A stretch of DNA of 50,560 nt from Lentisphaeraceae bacterium (lineage in GTDB: Bacteria > Verrucomicrobiota > Lentisphaeria > Lentisphaerales > Lentisphaeraceae). The stretch lies in NCBI GenBank assembly GCA_021232515.1, contig JAJPOQ010000173.1:1-50560 (forward strand). Direction: 5' to 3'. Made by a program: the position numbers and the translations under genes. Positions 9,401 to 19,092 of the stretch are shown here, piece by piece; the stretch's first letter is position 1, and each line of letters opens with the position of its first letter. Under the pieces are notes generated by a model. It had not been told where the DNA came from. It worked only from the letters and a program-made list of their open reading frames with translations, and did not search any database.

Positions 9401-10639
9401 AAGAACATCCCAAACTTCAGTAGCGCCTCTTTCGATCATCTTCTTCGCACTACGAACAGTGTGAACAACACCCTGCTCTTTCAAACGGCGAATGATAAAT
9501 GGCTCGAAAAGAACTAGAGCCATCTGTTTAGGAAGACCACACTGATGAAGCTTAAGTTCAGGACCAACAACGATCACAGAACGACCAGAGTAGTCAACAC
9601 GCTTACCAAGTAAGTTCTGACGGAAACGACCAGATTTACCTTTAAGCATATCACAAAGTGACTTAAGCTGTCTGTTACCAGCGCCTGTTACAGCACGACC
9701 GTGACGACCATTATCAAGAAGTGCGTCAACAGCTTCCTGAAGCATACGTTTCTCATTTCGGATGATTACTTCCGGAGTACGTAGGTGAAGTAAGTTCTTC
9801 AAACGGTTATTACGGTTGATAACACGTCTATAAAGGTCATTTAAGTCAGACGTTGCGAAACGACCACCTTCTAGTGGAACAAGAGGACGTAGGTCTGGTG
9901 GAATCACTGGAAGTGTTTCGATAATCATCCACTCAGGCTTAGTACCATTGTTAATAAAACCTTCCATAAGACGCATTCTCTTAGCGATCTTCTTATGGTT
10001 AGCTTTACTTCTAGTAGCTGCCATCTCAGCGCTCAACTGTTCAAGTAGAGCTTCAGGATCAACCTGTTTAAGTAGTTCTTTAACAGCAGTTGCGCCCATT
10101 CCAGCCTGGAATGAATCGCCGTACATCTCTTGAGCTTCACGGTACTCTGCATCTGTTAATATCTGTTTTGGTAGAAGTGGCGTATCGCCTGGATCGATGA
10201 TGATCCAATCTTCGTAATAGATGATGCGCTCAAGTGCACGAGCAGTCATATCTAGAACTAGACCAAGTCTACTAGGCATACATTTGAAGAACCAAATGTG
10301 AGATACAGGAACAGCTAGGTCGATATGACCCATACGCTCACGACGAACGCGAGACTGAGTTACCTCTACACCACAACGGTCACAAACAATACCTTTGTGT
10401 TTAATTCTTTTATACTTACCACAGTTACATTCCCAGTCCTTAGTAGGTCCGAAGATTCTTTCGCAAAATAGACCACCTTTTTCAGGCTTAAATGTACGGT
10501 AGTTGATTGTTTCAGGGTTTTTAATTTCCCCACGGCTCCATGAAGTGATTACTTCAGGAGAAGCCAGGCCGATTGTTACTTGAGAAAAGTTACTACCACT
10601 TTCCGCACCAATCATTTGTTTTACAAGATTTGTATCCAT
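6485..10639 (-). CDS. rpoC: DNA-directed RNA polymerase beta' subunit
   Basis: A 1384-residue beta' subunit (E. coli has 1407). The N-terminal zinc site has [20 protein letters not shown] near residues 70-90. The catalytic loop [12 protein letters not shown] carries the three Mg-binding aspartates. The second zinc site shows [14 protein letters not shown] after an upstream Cys, and the bridge-helix region follows [16 protein letters not shown]. The C-terminal region has [17 protein letters not shown]. No large lineage insertion was noticed. It starts 19 bases after the rpoB stop and is co-transcribed with it. It forms the catalytic core with RpoB, alpha and omega. Confidence 0.97.
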   Translation of the reverse strand: MDTNLVKQMIGAESGSNFSQVTIGLASPEVITSWSRGEIKNPETINYRTFKPEKGGLFCERIFGPTKDWECNCGKYKRIKHKGIVCDRCGVEVTQSRVRRERMGHIDLAVPVSHIWFFKCMPSRLGLVLDMTARALERIIYYEDWIIIDPGDTPLLPKQILTDAEYREAQEMYGDSFQAGMGATAVKELLKQVDPEALLEQLSAEMAATRSKANHKKIAKRMRLMEGFINNGTKPEWMIIETLPVIPPDLRPLVPLEGGRFATSDLNDLYRRVINRNNRLKNLLHLRTPEVIIRNEKRMLQEAVDALLDNGRHGRAVTGAGNRQLKSLCDMLKGKSGRFRQNLLGKRVDYSGRSVIVVGPELKLHQCGLPKQMALVLFEPFIIRRLKEQGVVHTVRSAKKMIERGATEVWDVLEEVTQGHPVMLNRAPTLHRLSIQAFDPVLIEGKAIRVHPLVCAAYNADFDGDQMAVHIPLSNEAQMEAKLLMLSPNNIFSPANGKPLCTPTQDMTLGCYFMTYWNSKNEKLDADKLTAYNDVVEVLWAMDAGLIGIHDLIRFKNPDFGKSTPWGKKDAKYIATTAGRCIFWEVWPDAMGFCNKQLTKKSLSTLISQCHEHLGRGETVATLDGLKKIGFTYATKSGFSVATVDMIIPDEKDHVVGLAEKEVDEVRQQFNNGVITERERYNKCIDIWTHANTQVASHLFGTIEHNLGLEEINSVWAMLDSGARGSKDQIRQLAGMRGLMAKPSGEIIERPIKSNFREGLTVLEYFISSHGARKGLADTALKTADSGYMTRKLVDVAQDVICTEEDCQTTKGIWVKAIREGDDDMLPLVDRIVGRMSVDDIHDPLSKNKSDLLVAANQEISAETADAIYDRGIESVHIRSVLTCEAETGVCATCYGRMLADDAPAKLGDAIGIVAAQSIGEPGTQLTMRTFHVGGAATTTFKKPVLKAKYAGKIILVDARTVEQEDGTLVVINKNGKVIIENSEGVHVESNDLVTGTVISKKDGQNVKAGEVYAKWDPHNVPIITENPGKVEFRDLVEGVTLSREVKSTGEEEIVVLDHRDDLHPQLAIVDGTGEILSHYSLPAGAHIMINEGDEVVAGEFLARIPRQSARTKDITGGLPRVAELFEARKPKEPAYISKIDGIVEFGKQSKGKQLITIKDPETNVAEEQLIPTNRRVTVLNGDFVRKGTSLTDGAVVLQDMLEVCGPQELQEYLVNEVQEVYRLQGVEINDKHVEVIVRQMMRKVRITDSGTTKFLTGEQVDKKAFQVENDRVVAEGGQPAEGQAVLLGITKASLETESFISAASFQDTTRILTDAATLGKADVLKGFKENVIMGHLIPAGTGVEFLRGMRVVKEGVAYDSTEKSEEENQSDKLASAKAMLSLD

Positions 10640-10658
10640 AATTCCTCTCTTCTCCTCT

Positions 10659-13600
10659 TTAGCCGCGCTTAACTCTTACATCAAGACACAGACTCTGCAT
10701 TTCTTTCATCAATACGTTGAAAGATTCAGGGATACCTGCGACTAGAGTATTATCACCACGAACAATTGATTCGTAAATCTTAGTTCTACCGACAACGTCA
10801 TCACTCTTCACTGTCAACATTTCCTGTAGTGTGTAAGCTGCGCCGTATGCTTCTAGGGCCCATACTTCCATCTCACCGAAACGCTGTCCACCGTGCTGAG
10901 CTTTACCACCAAGTGGCTGCTGAGTAACTAGTGAGTAAGGACCGACCGCACGTGCGTGGATCTTATTTACTACTAAGTGGTCGAGTTTAAGCATATAAAT
11001 TTGACCGACAGTAACTCTCTGAGCGAATCTCTCTCCAGTACGACCGTCGAAAAGTTCAGCTTTACCGTCTTCAGGTAAACCAGCTTCTTTAAGTAGATCT
11101 TGGATTCTTCCTTCAGGAACACCATCGAAAACAGGTGATGCGATATTGTAGCCAAGTTTCTTAGCTGCCCAACCCAAGTGAGTCTCAAGGATCTGTCCAA
11201 CGTTCATACGCGATGGAACACCTAGTGGGTTAAGGATAATATCTACTGCTGTACCATCCTGTTGGAATGGTAAGTCACAGATAGGAACGATATTTGAAAC
11301 AATACCTTTATTACCGTGACGTCCAGCCATCTTATCACCAACAGAAAGCTTACGCTTAGCTGCGATGTAAACTTTAACACCTTTGATAACTCCAGGGTCT
11401 TTACCCTCTGAGCTCTCAAGCTGTTCAATACTTTCTTGATGACGTAGTTTGATATCTTTAAGTCTTAAGTTGAAAGACTTCATAACTTCGTCGATCTGAT
11501 CTTTAGCAGGGCCATCAGGAAGAGAGTACGTATCGTGGTGACTTGCTAACTTACGTAGAAGTACCTTAGTAATCTTTCTGTTTGCAGGGATAACAACAGT
11601 TGAACCGTTGTCTTCTTCACTAACAATATCAACAGGAAGTTTTGAACCAAGAAGGATAGAACCAAGCTTGTCTGCTAGGTCATCAAGGAATTCTTGATAC
11701 TGTACTTTATAGTTATTATTAGCTTCTTTAACCTGACGCTTAATATCTGCTTTAGATACTGAAACTTTAGTTGGGTCAATTTTGCGCTCGATACGGATAT
11801 CCATAACAACACCACTTACACCAGAAGGTGTATAAAGTGAAGAGTCTTTAACGTCGGCAGCTTTATCACCGAAGATCGCTCTAAGAAGTCTTTCTTCTGG
11901 AGCAAGTTCAGTTTCACTCTTAGGAGTGATCTTACCAACTAGGATATCGCCAGGCTTAACTTCAGCACCTAGACGAATAACACCTTCTGGACCAAGGTTA
12001 CGAAGAGCTTCTTCACCAACATTTGGTGTATCTCTTGTAATCTCTTCTGGACCAAGCTTAGTGTCACGAGCTTGAATATTTGCTTCTGCGATGTGAATAC
12101 TTGTGTAAACGTCATCGTGAACAATTCTTTCACTGATGATGATAGCATCCTCAAAGTTGTAACCACACCATGGCATAAATGCCACGAGTACGTTTCTACC
12201 AAGAGCAAGCTCACCACCTTGTGTAGCGAAACCGTCAGCGATAACATCGCCAGCTTTAACTGTATCACCAGCCTTAACGATAGGTTTCTGATTCATACAA
12301 GTACTAGAGTTAGAACGCATGAACTTATAAAGGTCATAGATGTTCTCTGGATCTAGATCTTCTTCATCAGCAGGAAGAGTTCCGTCTTTAGTAACGATGA
12401 TTCTAGTACTGTTAGCACTAGCAATAACACCATCTAGTTTAGAACAAACAACAGCACGAGAGTCTTTAGCGACAGTTGCTTCCATACCAGTACCAACAAG
12501 TGGTGCTTCAGCACAAAGAAGTGGAACTGCCTGACGCTGCATGTTTGATCCCATGAGTGCGCGGTTGGCGTCATCGTGTTCTAGGAACGGGATACAACTT
12601 GTAGCAGGAGAAACTAGCTGCTTAGGAGATACGTCCATGTGAGTAATAGTATCACTCTCTGCATCGCCTGAGTCACCTTCATTTCTTGAAAGAACAAATT
12701 GTTGCGTGAATTGTCTGTCGTCATTTAGCTCTGCATTCGCCTGAGCGATAACGAATTCTTCTTCGCTGTCTGCAGTAACATACTCAATCTCGTCAGTAAC
12801 TTTACCGTCAATAACTTTACGGTAAGGAGTTTCAATGAAACCATAGCTGTTTACTTTACCAAAGATGGCAAGTGATGAGATAAGACCAATGTTCGGTCCC
12901 TCTGGAGTTTCAATAGGACAAATTCTACCATAGTGAGATGAGTGAACGTCTCGAACTTCGAAACCGGCTCTTTCACGACTTAGACCACCTGGGCCTAAAG
13001 CTGAAAGACGTCTCTTAGCAGTCAATTCTGCAAGTGGGTTTGTTTGATCCATGAATTGTGAAAGTTGACTACGACCGAAGAAGTCACGAACAACACTCTG
13101 TAGTGCTTTCGGATTGATCAGTTTTGCCGGAGTCATAGTGTCAGATTCCATATCGAAAAGAGTCATTCTTTCACGGATAAGGCGCTCAGTACGAGCTAAA
13201 CCAACACGAACTTGATTTTGAACAAGCTCACCAACAGTTCTAACACGACGGCTACCTAAGTGATCGATGTCATCGATACGACCTTTAGTAGTCTTAAGCT
13301 TCATAACATACTTAGTAGAAGCAACGATGTCGTCAGGCTGAAGTGTTCTTTCGTTTGGATCAACGCTGATCTTCAATTTTTGATTGATCTTATAACGACC
13401 AACATAACCTAAGTCATAGTGCTTAAGATCGAAGAATAAACGTTTAAGTAATTGTTTTGCATTTGCTGTACTTGGTGGATCACCAGGACGCATTTTTTTA
13501 TAGATAGTCTTGAGAGCATCATCAGCGTCAGTTGACGGGTCACGCTCTAGTGCAAGAATGAAAGTATTACCAAGTGCTTTTGTATCTACAAATTCTAATT

Positions 13601-14420
13601 TCTTAACACCCATATCTTTAAGAGCGTCAAGAATAACAGGACTTAGAGGCTCGAGTCCTTTAGCAACGATGTCGCCTTCTTCATTGAGTGTGTCTTCAAC
13701 AGCGTATAAGTCACTTAAATTATCTTTTTTAGCAAGAGCAGAAATTGATTCTTTTTCTATTCCGTAGATAACGTCTAGTAATTCATGGTTAGTTTCATAA
13801 GCAAGGGCACGAAGGAAAGTTGAAACTAAAAATTTACGTCTACGGCGGCGTCTGTCCAAGTAGATGTACATAAGGTCACTGTTATCATACTGGACCTCCA
13901 TCCAAGAACCGCGATCAGGAATAATTCTATACGAGTAAAGGGTGCGGCCTTGAGTACTCTTACTGGATTCGAAACAGATACCAGGTGTTCTGTGTAGCTG
14001 ACTTATAATAACGCGTTCTGCGCCATTTATGACAAAAGTTGCACGATCTGTCATCATCGGTATATCACCCATGTAGACACGATCTTCAATAATTTCCCCT
14101 TTAGCATCCGCAGCCGCCTTATTTTCCAAACGGAAAGTCACGTGAAGTGGCACCGAGTATGTTTCACCGTCTTTAAGACAGTCAATCATAGGCTTTTTGG
14201 GGATACCTAGCTCATAGGAGACAAAATTGAGTAAACAATTTTTATCAAAACTCTCTATAGGGAAAACTTCTGTGAAAGCTTCTTGTAACCCGGTATTTGT
14301 GCGCTTTTCTGTATCTGCTCCTGACTGAAGGCATTCAAAAAATGAATCCAACTGTACAGAGATCAGATCCGGGATATCAATAACATCGGGTAACCTTCCG
14401 TAGTTAACTCGTTTTGACAT
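10659..14420 (-). CDS. rpoB: DNA-directed RNA polymerase beta subunit (Ala at the rifampicin position 526)
   Basis: The start chosen is the ATG at 14420 ([15 protein letters not shown]), giving 1253 residues. A longer frame to 14501 adds 27 hydrophobic residues unlike RpoB and runs through the intergenic hairpin. A GAGG site lies 11 bases before the chosen start. The rifampicin cluster reads [21 protein letters not shown] and then SALGPGG; the position equal to E. coli His526 is Ala468 here (codon 13017-13019) and position 508 is Arg. Other core motifs include [28 protein letters not shown] and the C-terminal QQPLGGKAQ...[13 protein letters not shown]. It lies in the rif cluster after rplL and before rpoC. 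Confidence 0.97.
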   Translation of the reverse strand: MSKRVNYGRLPDVIDIPDLISVQLDSFFECLQSGADTEKRTNTGLQEAFTEVFPIESFDKNCLLNFVSYELGIPKKPMIDCLKDGETYSVPLHVTFRLENKAAADAKGEIIEDRVYMGDIPMMTDRATFVINGAERVIISQLHRTPGICFESSKSTQGRTLYSYRIIPDRGSWMEVQYDNSDLMYIYLDRRRRRRKFLVSTFLRALAYETNHELLDVIYGIEKESISALAKKDNLSDLYAVEDTLNEEGDIVAKGLEPLSPVILDALKDMGVKKLEFVDTKALGNTFILALERDPSTDADDALKTIYKKMRPGDPPSTANAKQLLKRLFFDLKHYDLGYVGRYKINQKLKISVDPNERTLQPDDIVASTKYVMKLKTTKGRIDDIDHLGSRRVRTVGELVQNQVRVGLARTERLIRERMTLFDMESDTMTPAKLINPKALQSVVRDFFGRSQLSQFMDQTNPLAELTAKRRLSALGPGGLSRERAGFEVRDVHSSHYGRICPIETPEGPNIGLISSLAIFGKVNSYGFIETPYRKVIDGKVTDEIEYVTADSEEEFVIAQANAELNDDRQFTQQFVLSRNEGDSGDAESDTITHMDVSPKQLVSPATSCIPFLEHDDANRALMGSNMQRQAVPLLCAEAPLVGTGMEATVAKDSRAVVCSKLDGVIASANSTRIIVTKDGTLPADEEDLDPENIYDLYKFMRSNSSTCMNQKPIVKAGDTVKAGDVIADGFATQGGELALGRNVLVAFMPWCGYNFEDAIIISERIVHDDVYTSIHIAEANIQARDTKLGPEEITRDTPNVGEEALRNLGPEGVIRLGAEVKPGDILVGKITPKSETELAPEERLLRAIFGDKAADVKDSSLYTPSGVSGVVMDIRIERKIDPTKVSVSKADIKRQVKEANNNYKVQYQEFLDDLADKLGSILLGSKLPVDIVSEEDNGSTVVIPANRKITKVLLRKLASHHDTYSLPDGPAKDQIDEVMKSFNLRLKDIKLRHQESIEQLESSEGKDPGVIKGVKVYIAAKRKLSVGDKMAGRHGNKGIVSNIVPICDLPFQQDGTAVDIILNPLGVPSRMNVGQILETHLGWAAKKLGYNIASPVFDGVPEGRIQDLLKEAGLPEDGKAELFDGRTGERFAQRVTVGQIYMLKLDHLVVNKIHARAVGPYSLVTQQPLGGKAQHGGQRFGEMEVWALEAYGAAYTLQEMLTVKSDDVVGRTKIYESIVRGDNTLVAGIPESFNVLMKEMQSLCLDVRVKRG

Positions 14421-14462
14421 ACTCAAACAAACCTCAATGATGGTATTAGTAAAATAAAATAG

Positions 14463-14495
14463 TATAGGGGACAGGCAAAAAACCTGACCCCTATA
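14463..14495 (-). promoter_or_regulatory. Strong hairpin between rplL and rpoB (attenuator or RNase III-type site)
   Basis: TATAGGGGACAGG (14463-14475) pairs with CCTGACCCCTATA (14483-14495) with a single A-A mismatch on the plus strand (U-U in the RNA), a 13-pair stem with a 7-base loop. On the minus strand it is followed by CTATACTATTTTATTTTAC, only loosely U-rich. E. coli has an attenuator and an RNase III site in the same gap, used to make more L7/L12 than beta, so a similar role is inferred. Confidence 0.6.
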
Positions 14496-14523
14496 AGCCA
14501 ATTGTTAAGCTGAATGTCGTAGT

Positions 14524-14919
14524 TTATTTAACTTCGACTTTCGCTCCAGCTTCTTCAACTTCAGCTTTGATTTTTTCAGCTTCGTCTTTGCTGACAGCCT
14601 CTTTAAGTGGCTTTGGTGCACCTTCAACAAGATCTTTTGCGTCTTTAAGACCAAGACCAGTTACTGAACGTACAGCTTTGATAACAGCAATCTTATTTGC
14701 GCCCATATCCGCTAGGATAACGTCAAATTCAGTTTGCTCTTCAACAGCTTCACCAGCGCCAGCAGCAGGACCAGCAGCAATAGCTACAGGTGCAGCAGCG
14801 CTAACATCCCACTTATCTTCAAGTGCTTTTACAAGGTTAATACAGTCTAGTACAGACATACCTTCGAGCTTTTCGATAAGCTCGCTAATTTCTTTTGATA
14901 CTTCTACAGTTTCAGACAT
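14524..14919 (-). CDS. rplL: 50S ribosomal protein L7/L12
   Basis: A 131-residue L7/L12, the multi-copy stalk protein that recruits translational GTPases. The N-terminal dimerisation helices (about 1-40) are followed by an Ala/Gly/Pro-rich hinge with [15 protein letters not shown], and then the C-terminal domain with the conserved face [20 protein letters not shown] and [11 protein letters not shown] that contacts EF-G and EF-Tu. It is 19 bases downstream of rplJ, which encodes its anchor L10, and a strong hairpin follows before rpoB. Confidence 0.97.
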   Translation of the reverse strand: MSETVEVSKEISELIEKLEGMSVLDCINLVKALEDKWDVSAAAPVAIAAGPAAGAGEAVEEQTEFDVILADMGANKIAVIKAVRSVTGLGLKDAKDLVEGAPKPLKEAVSKDEAEKIKAEVEEAGAKVEVK

Positions 14920-14938
14920 TTCTCAATCTCCGCTATAA

Positions 14939-15460
14939 TTAAGATTCGTTTTGTTTATCACAATAATTTTTAATAACAGAAGGCACGCCAGCGTAAGTCT
15001 GGTTCAAGATGCCAACAAGCTTCTGTGGTCCGGCTTTAATAACACTAAGTAGCTTAGCTCTAGCTTCGTCTTTAGTTGGTAACTCAGCAACTTGCGCTGC
15101 CGCTTTATCACCTAAAAGCTCGCCATCTAAGAAAGCTGCTTTGAATGAAACAGCTTCATTCTCTTTAGCAAATTTCTTAACAACTTTAGCCCACTCAGGA
15201 GTTTCGCCTTCACCGAATACGAGTGCAGTACCACCCTCAAGTTCCAAATCAGCTACTGCTGCGTAAGACTTACCTTCTGCAGCTTTCTTGATTAGCTTAT
15301 TCTTATGAACTTGAAACTGAGCATTCTGCTCTCTCAAAAGGTCTTTTAACTCTTCTTGCTTCTGCACGGATAATCCCATGTATGAAACAAGTAAAAAGTT
15401 TCCGGACTCATCCAGAATATTCTGGATATGTTCAACTATGATTGGTTTTTCCGGTCTCAT
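14939..15460 (-). CDS. rplJ: 50S ribosomal protein L10
   Basis: A 173-residue L10, the stalk base that binds 23S rRNA helices 42-44 and carries L7/L12 dimers on its C-terminal helix. The N-terminal part has MRPEKPIIVEHIQ and LLVSYMGLSVQKQEELKDLL, then VHKNKLIKKA and GGTALVFGEGE. In E. coli the L10-L12 complex represses at a leader between rplA and rplJ. Here only two bases separate the genes, so that leader cannot exist in this position. Confidence 0.95.
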   Translation of the reverse strand: MRPEKPIIVEHIQNILDESGNFLLVSYMGLSVQKQEELKDLLREQNAQFQVHKNKLIKKAAEGKSYAAVADLELEGGTALVFGEGETPEWAKVVKKFAKENEAVSFKAAFLDGELLGDKAAAQVAELPTKDEARAKLLSVIKAGPQKLVGILNQTYAGVPSVIKNYCDKQNES

Positions 15461-15462
15461 GA

Positions 15463-16158
15463 TTATACCTTCAGGATGTCTTTCAGGTCAATTTTAACGC
15501 CGGGACTCATAGTCGCACTAAGAGTACAGCTGATAACATAGTTACCTTTAGTCGAAGCAGGTCTAGCCTTAAGGATAGCACCGATAGCAGTTTCTGCATT
15601 TTCAAGCAATTGGCCAGCTTCAAAAGAAACTTTACCAAGAGGCATGTGTGCAGCACCACCTTTATCAGCTCTATACTCGACACGACCAGCTTTAGACTCT
15701 TTAACCGCCGCAGCTGTATCATCAGTAACTGTTCCAGTCTTTGGGTTTGGCATCAAACCACGTGGACCAAGAACACGACCTAGAGTTCTAACTTCTTTCA
15801 TGGCAGCTGGTGTAGCAACCAATACATCAAAATCTGTCCATCCACCTTTGATCTTTTCGATCAATTCAGCGGATCCAACTTCATCTGCTCCTGCAGCTTT
15901 AGCAGCTTCTGCAGCATCTCCGTCAGCAACGACAACAACCTTAATGTCTTTACCTGTACCATTTGGCAACGTAACTGCGCCACGTACATTTTGATCAGAC
16001 TGCCTAGTATCAATACCTAGTTTGAATGCAACATCGATAGTTTCATCAAACTTTGGTTTTGGCATAGACTGTATAATCTTAACCGCTTCTTCAAGCGAGT
16101 ACGCATTTGCACGATCAAACGATGACAATCTGGATTTATATAGTTTGCTACGCTTCAT
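15463..16158 (-). CDS. rplA: 50S ribosomal protein L1
   Basis: A 231-residue L1, which forms the mobile L1 stalk at the E site. It contains the two-domain layout with [20 protein letters not shown] near residue 40, [15 protein letters not shown] near residue 130 and [20 protein letters not shown] near the C-terminus. The ATG lies 11 bases inside the end of rplK, with GAGGTGAT in the rplK coding sequence as ribosome-binding site, so the two are translationally coupled as in other bacteria. Confidence 0.97.
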   Translation of the reverse strand: MKRSKLYKSRLSSFDRANAYSLEEAVKIIQSMPKPKFDETIDVAFKLGIDTRQSDQNVRGAVTLPNGTGKDIKVVVVADGDAAEAAKAAGADEVGSAELIEKIKGGWTDFDVLVATPAAMKEVRTLGRVLGPRGLMPNPKTGTVTDDTAAAVKESKAGRVEYRADKGGAAHMPLGKVSFEAGQLLENAETAIGAILKARPASTKGNYVISCTLSATMSPGVKIDLKDILKV

Positions 16159-16579
16159 CGATCACCTCGATTCCCATGCTTCTAGCCGTTCCTTTAAGGA
16201 GACGAATAGCAGCATCTTCACTATTGACTTTTAAGTCTTTCTTTTTGATCTCAGCGATTTCTAAGAGTTGCGCCACGGACACTTTGCCAACAAATCCACC
16301 ACCTGGTGTCGAAGCACCAGAAGCTAATCCTGCAGCCTTTTTAATAAGGACTGGAGCAGGAGGAGACTTGGTAATAAATGTGAATGAACGATCTTGGTAA
16401 ACAGTAATCACAACTGGAATAATAGTTCCAGACTGTGCTTGTGTCTCGGCATTAAATGCCTTACAAAAATCCATTATATTCACACCCTGCGCACCAAGCG
16501 CAGGACCTACCGGCGGTGCTGGGTTTGCTTGTCCAGCCGGGATCTGCAATCTTATTTCGCCTTTAACCTTTTTAGCCAT
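16148..16579 (-). CDS. rplK: 50S ribosomal protein L11
   Basis: A 143-residue L11. The N-terminal domain has [21 protein letters not shown] with the conserved prolines that mark the thiostrepton-binding face, followed by [13 protein letters not shown]. The C-terminal rRNA-binding domain contains [19 protein letters not shown] and [11 protein letters not shown]11 is part of the GTPase-associated centre and triggers RelA. It is 32 bases downstream of nusG and overlaps rplA by 11 bases. Confidence 0.97.
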   Translation of the reverse strand: MAKKVKGEIRLQIPAGQANPAPPVGPALGAQGVNIMDFCKAFNAETQAQSGTIIPVVITVYQDRSFTFITKSPPAPVLIKKAAGLASGASTPGGGFVGKVSVAQLLEIAEIKKKDLKVNSEDAAIRLLKGTARSMGIEVIDEA

Positions 16580-16611
16580 AATCCTTCCCTGTAACAGATT
16601 ACTTAAAGGTT

Positions 16612-17163
16612 CTAGTTAGTCCGTTCTACTTGCCAGTACTCAACTTCGACTGGGGTAGAGCGGCCAAATATAGTAACTTCAATTTGAAGTTTACCTCTAT
16701 CTGGATCGATATTAAGTATGGAACCTTCGAAGTTCTCGAATGCGCCATCCTTAATTTTAACAACTTCACCAGTAGTAAAATCTACCTTCGGCTTAACAGC
16801 TTTCTCATCAGCTTTAAGAGCATTTCTAATATCCTCTATCTCGCTTAATGTTAAAGCTACCGGGGCATCACCACCAATAAAGTTTATAATGCCGTTAGTA
16901 TCTTTTATGAAGTACCAAACATCCTCGCGAATCTTATTGTATTCATCTTCTAAATCGATATTAACAAACATATAACCTGGAAAGAATTTACGATTTGTCG
17001 TCGTCTTCTTTCCACGCTTGATTTCTGTAACTCTTTCTTGAGGAACAAGTATCTCAAAGACATAGTCATCCATGCCTTCCAAAGTGCTTCTTTTTTCAAT
17101 CGACTCTTTGGCTTTCATCTCTTTACCTGAGAGAGTCTGAACGGTATACCATTTACCTTTCAT
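16612..17163 (-). CDS. nusG: Transcription termination/antitermination protein NusG
   Basis: A 183-residue NusG. The NGN domain starts [22 protein letters not shown] and includes [12 protein letters not shown] and a long loop. The C-terminal KOW domain contains the [21 protein letters not shown] stretch that binds Rho or S10. NusG binds the beta' clamp helices and couples RNA polymerase to ribosomes; its partners RpoC and S10 are in the same cluster. It is preceded by secE (41 bases) and followed by rplK, the common order. Confidence 0.96.
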   Translation of the reverse strand: MKGKWYTVQTLSGKEMKAKESIEKRSTLEGMDDYVFEILVPQERVTEIKRGKKTTTNRKFFPGYMFVNIDLEDEYNKIREDVWYFIKDTNGIINFIGGDAPVALTLSEIEDIRNALKADEKAVKPKVDFTTGEVVKIKDGAFENFEGSILNIDPDRGKLQIEVTIFGRSTPVEVEYWQVERTN

Positions 17164-17204
17164 ACATTAGATCCTTGTTCTTTATCCTCTAAGAAACAGC
17201 TGAA

Positions 17205-17396
17205 TTAAATCAACCATTGTATTACACTTCCAAAGGCCAAATCAACCGCTGCTACAAATAGAGCTAGGATGAGACAGGCTACAGTAACAACAATCGTCGA
17301 CTCAACAAGCTCACGCTTTTGTGGCCAAGAACATTTTTTTAGTTCTTCGACTGTGTCGACGGTGTATTTACTAAATCTTCTAATCGGATTGCTCAT
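17205..17396 (-). CDS. secE: Preprotein translocase subunit SecE
   Basis: A 63-residue SecE of the short single-span type. An amphipathic N-terminal half with VDTVEELKKCSWPQKRELVEST, which includes the conserved W-P motif, precedes one transmembrane helix (about residues 33-58, rich in V, A, L and F). SecE clamps the SecY channel. It lies between tRNA-Trp and nusG, the usual arrangement. Confidence 0.93.
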   Translation of the reverse strand: MSNPIRRFSKYTVDTVEELKKCSWPQKRELVESTIVVTVACLILALFVAAVDLAFGSVIQWLI

Positions 17397-17417
17397 TACT
17401 GAATCCAGTATTTAAAA

Positions 17418-17493
17418 TGGCAGGTGGGACAGGGCTCGAACCTGCGACCGTCGGTTTTGGAAACCGATGCTCTACCAACTGAGCTACCCACCT
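17418..17493 (-). tRNA. trnW: tRNA-Trp (anticodon CCA)
   Basis: On the minus strand the acceptor AGGTGGG pairs with CCCACCT, followed by discriminator G and an encoded CCA. The anticodon stem TCGGT/ACCGA encloses the loop TTCCAAA, giving anticodon CCA for Trp. The T-arm contains GGTTCGAGCC. The D-arm contains AGCTCAGTTGGTAGAGC. It lies between rpmG and secE, a common place for tRNA-Trp. Confidence 0.96.
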
Positions 17494-17501
17494 ACCCAAA
17501 T

Positions 17502-17663
17502 TTACCTAGTTTCTCTGTAGAGAGTATGTTTGCGAACCTTCGGATTATACTTCTTTAGCTCAATACGACCAGGTGTATTGGTCTTATTTTTGCTACTGCT
17601 GTATGTCCTCTCTCCAGTTTCTGTACACTGAAGAGTAATGGTTTCTCTTGCGCCTTTTGCCAT
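17502..17663 (-). CDS. rpmG: 50S ribosomal protein L33 (zinc-free form)
   Basis: A 53-residue protein beginning [21 protein letters not shown] and ending [18 protein letters not shown], a clear L33. Only one Cys (residue 13) is present. The other three Cys of the zinc-ribbon form are replaced (Thr16 and Asn40 at visible positions), so this is the C-minus type. A GGAGCCTCCTGC stretch holding GGAG-like ribosome-binding bases precedes the ATG at 17663. It lies 40 bases after tuf and 8 bases before the tRNA-Trp 5' end, so the tRNA must be cut from the mRNA. Confidence 0.93.
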   Translation of the reverse strand: MAKGARETITLQCTETGERTYSSSKNKTNTPGRIELKKYNPKVRKHTLYRETR

Positions 17664-17703
17664 AGCAGGAGGCTCCTTCTTTTACAGAGGTTTTAGCTAC
17701 TAT

Positions 17704-18900
17704 TTACTCAACGATTGAGCTAACAGTACCAGCACCTACAGTTCTACCACCTTCACGAATAGCGAAACGTAGTTTCTCTGCCATTGCGATTGGTGCAATT
17801 AGTTCAACTTCGATAGATACGTTATCACCAGGCATAACCATGTCTCTACCTTCTTCAAGGTTGATAACACCTGTTACATCTGTAGTTCTGAAGAAGAACT
17901 GTGGACGGTAACCAGCGAAGAAAGGCTTATGACGTCCACCTTCTTTCTGAGAAAGAACGTAAACTTCACCTTTGAATTTTGTGTGAGGATTAATTGTACC
18001 TGGCTTAGCAAGAACTTGACCACGTTCAACGTCGTCTTTCTTAGTACCACGAAGTAGTGCGCCGATGTTATCGCCAGCTTCACCTTGATTAAGGAGCTTA
18101 CGGAACATTTCAACACCAGTACAAGTAGTCTTAGTTGTATCTTTGATACCAACGATCTCGATTTCTTCGTTCACTTTGATAACACCAGTCTCTACACGAC
18201 CAGTAACAACAGTACCACGACCCTCAATTGAGAAAACGTCCTCAATCGGCATTAGGAAATCTTGATCAACTGGACGATCCGGAGTTGGGATATACTCGTC
18301 AACAGCAGCCATTAGATCCATAATACATTTCGCATCAGCAGAAGCTGAATCGCCAGACTCTAGAGCTTTAAGAGCTGAACCAGAGATAACTGGAAGGTCA
18401 TCACCAGGGAAATCGTACTGACCAAGAATGTCACGGATATCCATTTCAACTAGTTCAAGCATTTCTTCATCACCGTCAAGCTGATCAGCTTTGTTGATGA
18501 ATACTACGATTGCTGGAACACCAACCTGACGAGCAAGTAGGATATGCTCACGAGTTTGTGCCATAGGACCGTCAGTTGCAGCGATAACTAGAATAGCACC
18601 GTCCATCTGAGCAGCACCAGTAATCATGTTCTTTACGTAATCCGCGTGACCTGGGCAGTCTACGTGAGCGTAGTGACGATCAGCAGTCTCATACTCAACG
18701 TGAGAAGTGTTGATAGTGATACCACGAGCCTTCTCTTCTGGAGCATTATCGATATCTGCATAGTTCATGGCCTCTCCACCCATTGCATGAGCGAGAATAG
18801 TGGTAATGGCAGCAGTTAACGTGGTTTTACCATGGTCCACGTGGCCAATTGTACCGATATTTACGTGAGGCTTAGTTCTTTCGAATGTTTCCTTAGCCAT
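17704..18900 (-). CDS. tuf: Translation elongation factor Tu
   Basis: A 398-residue EF-Tu, the GTPase that delivers aminoacyl-tRNA. G1 GHVDHGKT lies at residues 19-26, with [15 protein letters not shown] (switch I), DCPGHADY (switch II), NKAD and SGSALKAL. Domain II has [11 protein letters not shown], and domain III has FRTTDVTG and [27 protein letters not shown] precedes the ATG. It is co-transcribed with the upstream tRNA-Thr from a strong promoter, as in tufB operons. No second tuf is seen near fusA. Confidence 0.97.
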   Translation of the reverse strand: MAKETFERTKPHVNIGTIGHVDHGKTTLTAAITTILAHAMGGEAMNYADIDNAPEEKARGITINTSHVEYETADRHYAHVDCPGHADYVKNMITGAAQMDGAILVIAATDGPMAQTREHILLARQVGVPAIVVFINKADQLDGDEEMLELVEMDIRDILGQYDFPGDDLPVISGSALKALESGDSASADAKCIMDLMAAVDEYIPTPDRPVDQDFLMPIEDVFSIEGRGTVVTGRVETGVIKVNEEIEIVGIKDTTKTTCTGVEMFRKLLNQGEAGDNIGALLRGTKKDDVERGQVLAKPGTINPHTKFKGEVYVLSQKEGGRHKPFFAGYRPQFFFRTTDVTGVINLEEGRDMVMPGDNVSIEVELIAPIAMAEKLRFAIREGGRTVGAGTVSSIVE

Positions 18901-18934
18901 TTTATATATTTCCTTTATCCACGTTTATTATTAT

Positions 18935-19009
<75 letters not shown>

Positions 19010-19028
19010 TTGCACAATTTTTGATTGA

Positions 19029-19063
19029 GGGCAAGAATATAAGCTTCTTGCCCTGCTTGTCAA
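19029..19063 (-). promoter_or_regulatory. Strong promoter of the tRNA-Thr-tuf cluster, overlapping a perfect palindrome
   Basis: On the minus strand TTGACA (19058-19063) is followed after 16 bp by TATATT (19036-19041). Transcription would begin near 19029, about 20 bases before tRNA-Thr. A perfect 9-bp inverted repeat, GGGCAAGAA (19029-19037) and TTCTTGCCC (19045-19053) with a 7-base centre, covers the spacer, the -10 box and the start site. The repeat could be an operator or an RNA hairpin ending rpsA transcripts, but there is no U-tract directly after it on the minus strand. Confidence 0.65.
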
Positions 19064-19092
19064 TTCATGTTTTTTTAAGTTTTTGTCTTTTC

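Noticed and set aside
14421..14501. N-terminal extension of RpoB to 14501
   Set aside because: The additional 27 residues are not RpoB-like, and the coding would run through the rplL-rpoB hairpin region. The ATG at 14420 has a ribosome-binding site and a standard RpoB start.
15009..15266. Plus-strand Ala/Ser-rich frame inside rplJ
   Set aside because: Antisense shadow caused by the codon bias of rplJ; no ribosome-binding site.
19029..19053. Rho-independent terminator of rpsA
   Set aside because: The inverted repeat is perfect, but no U-tract follows on the minus strand, and it coincides with the -10 region of a near-consensus promoter.
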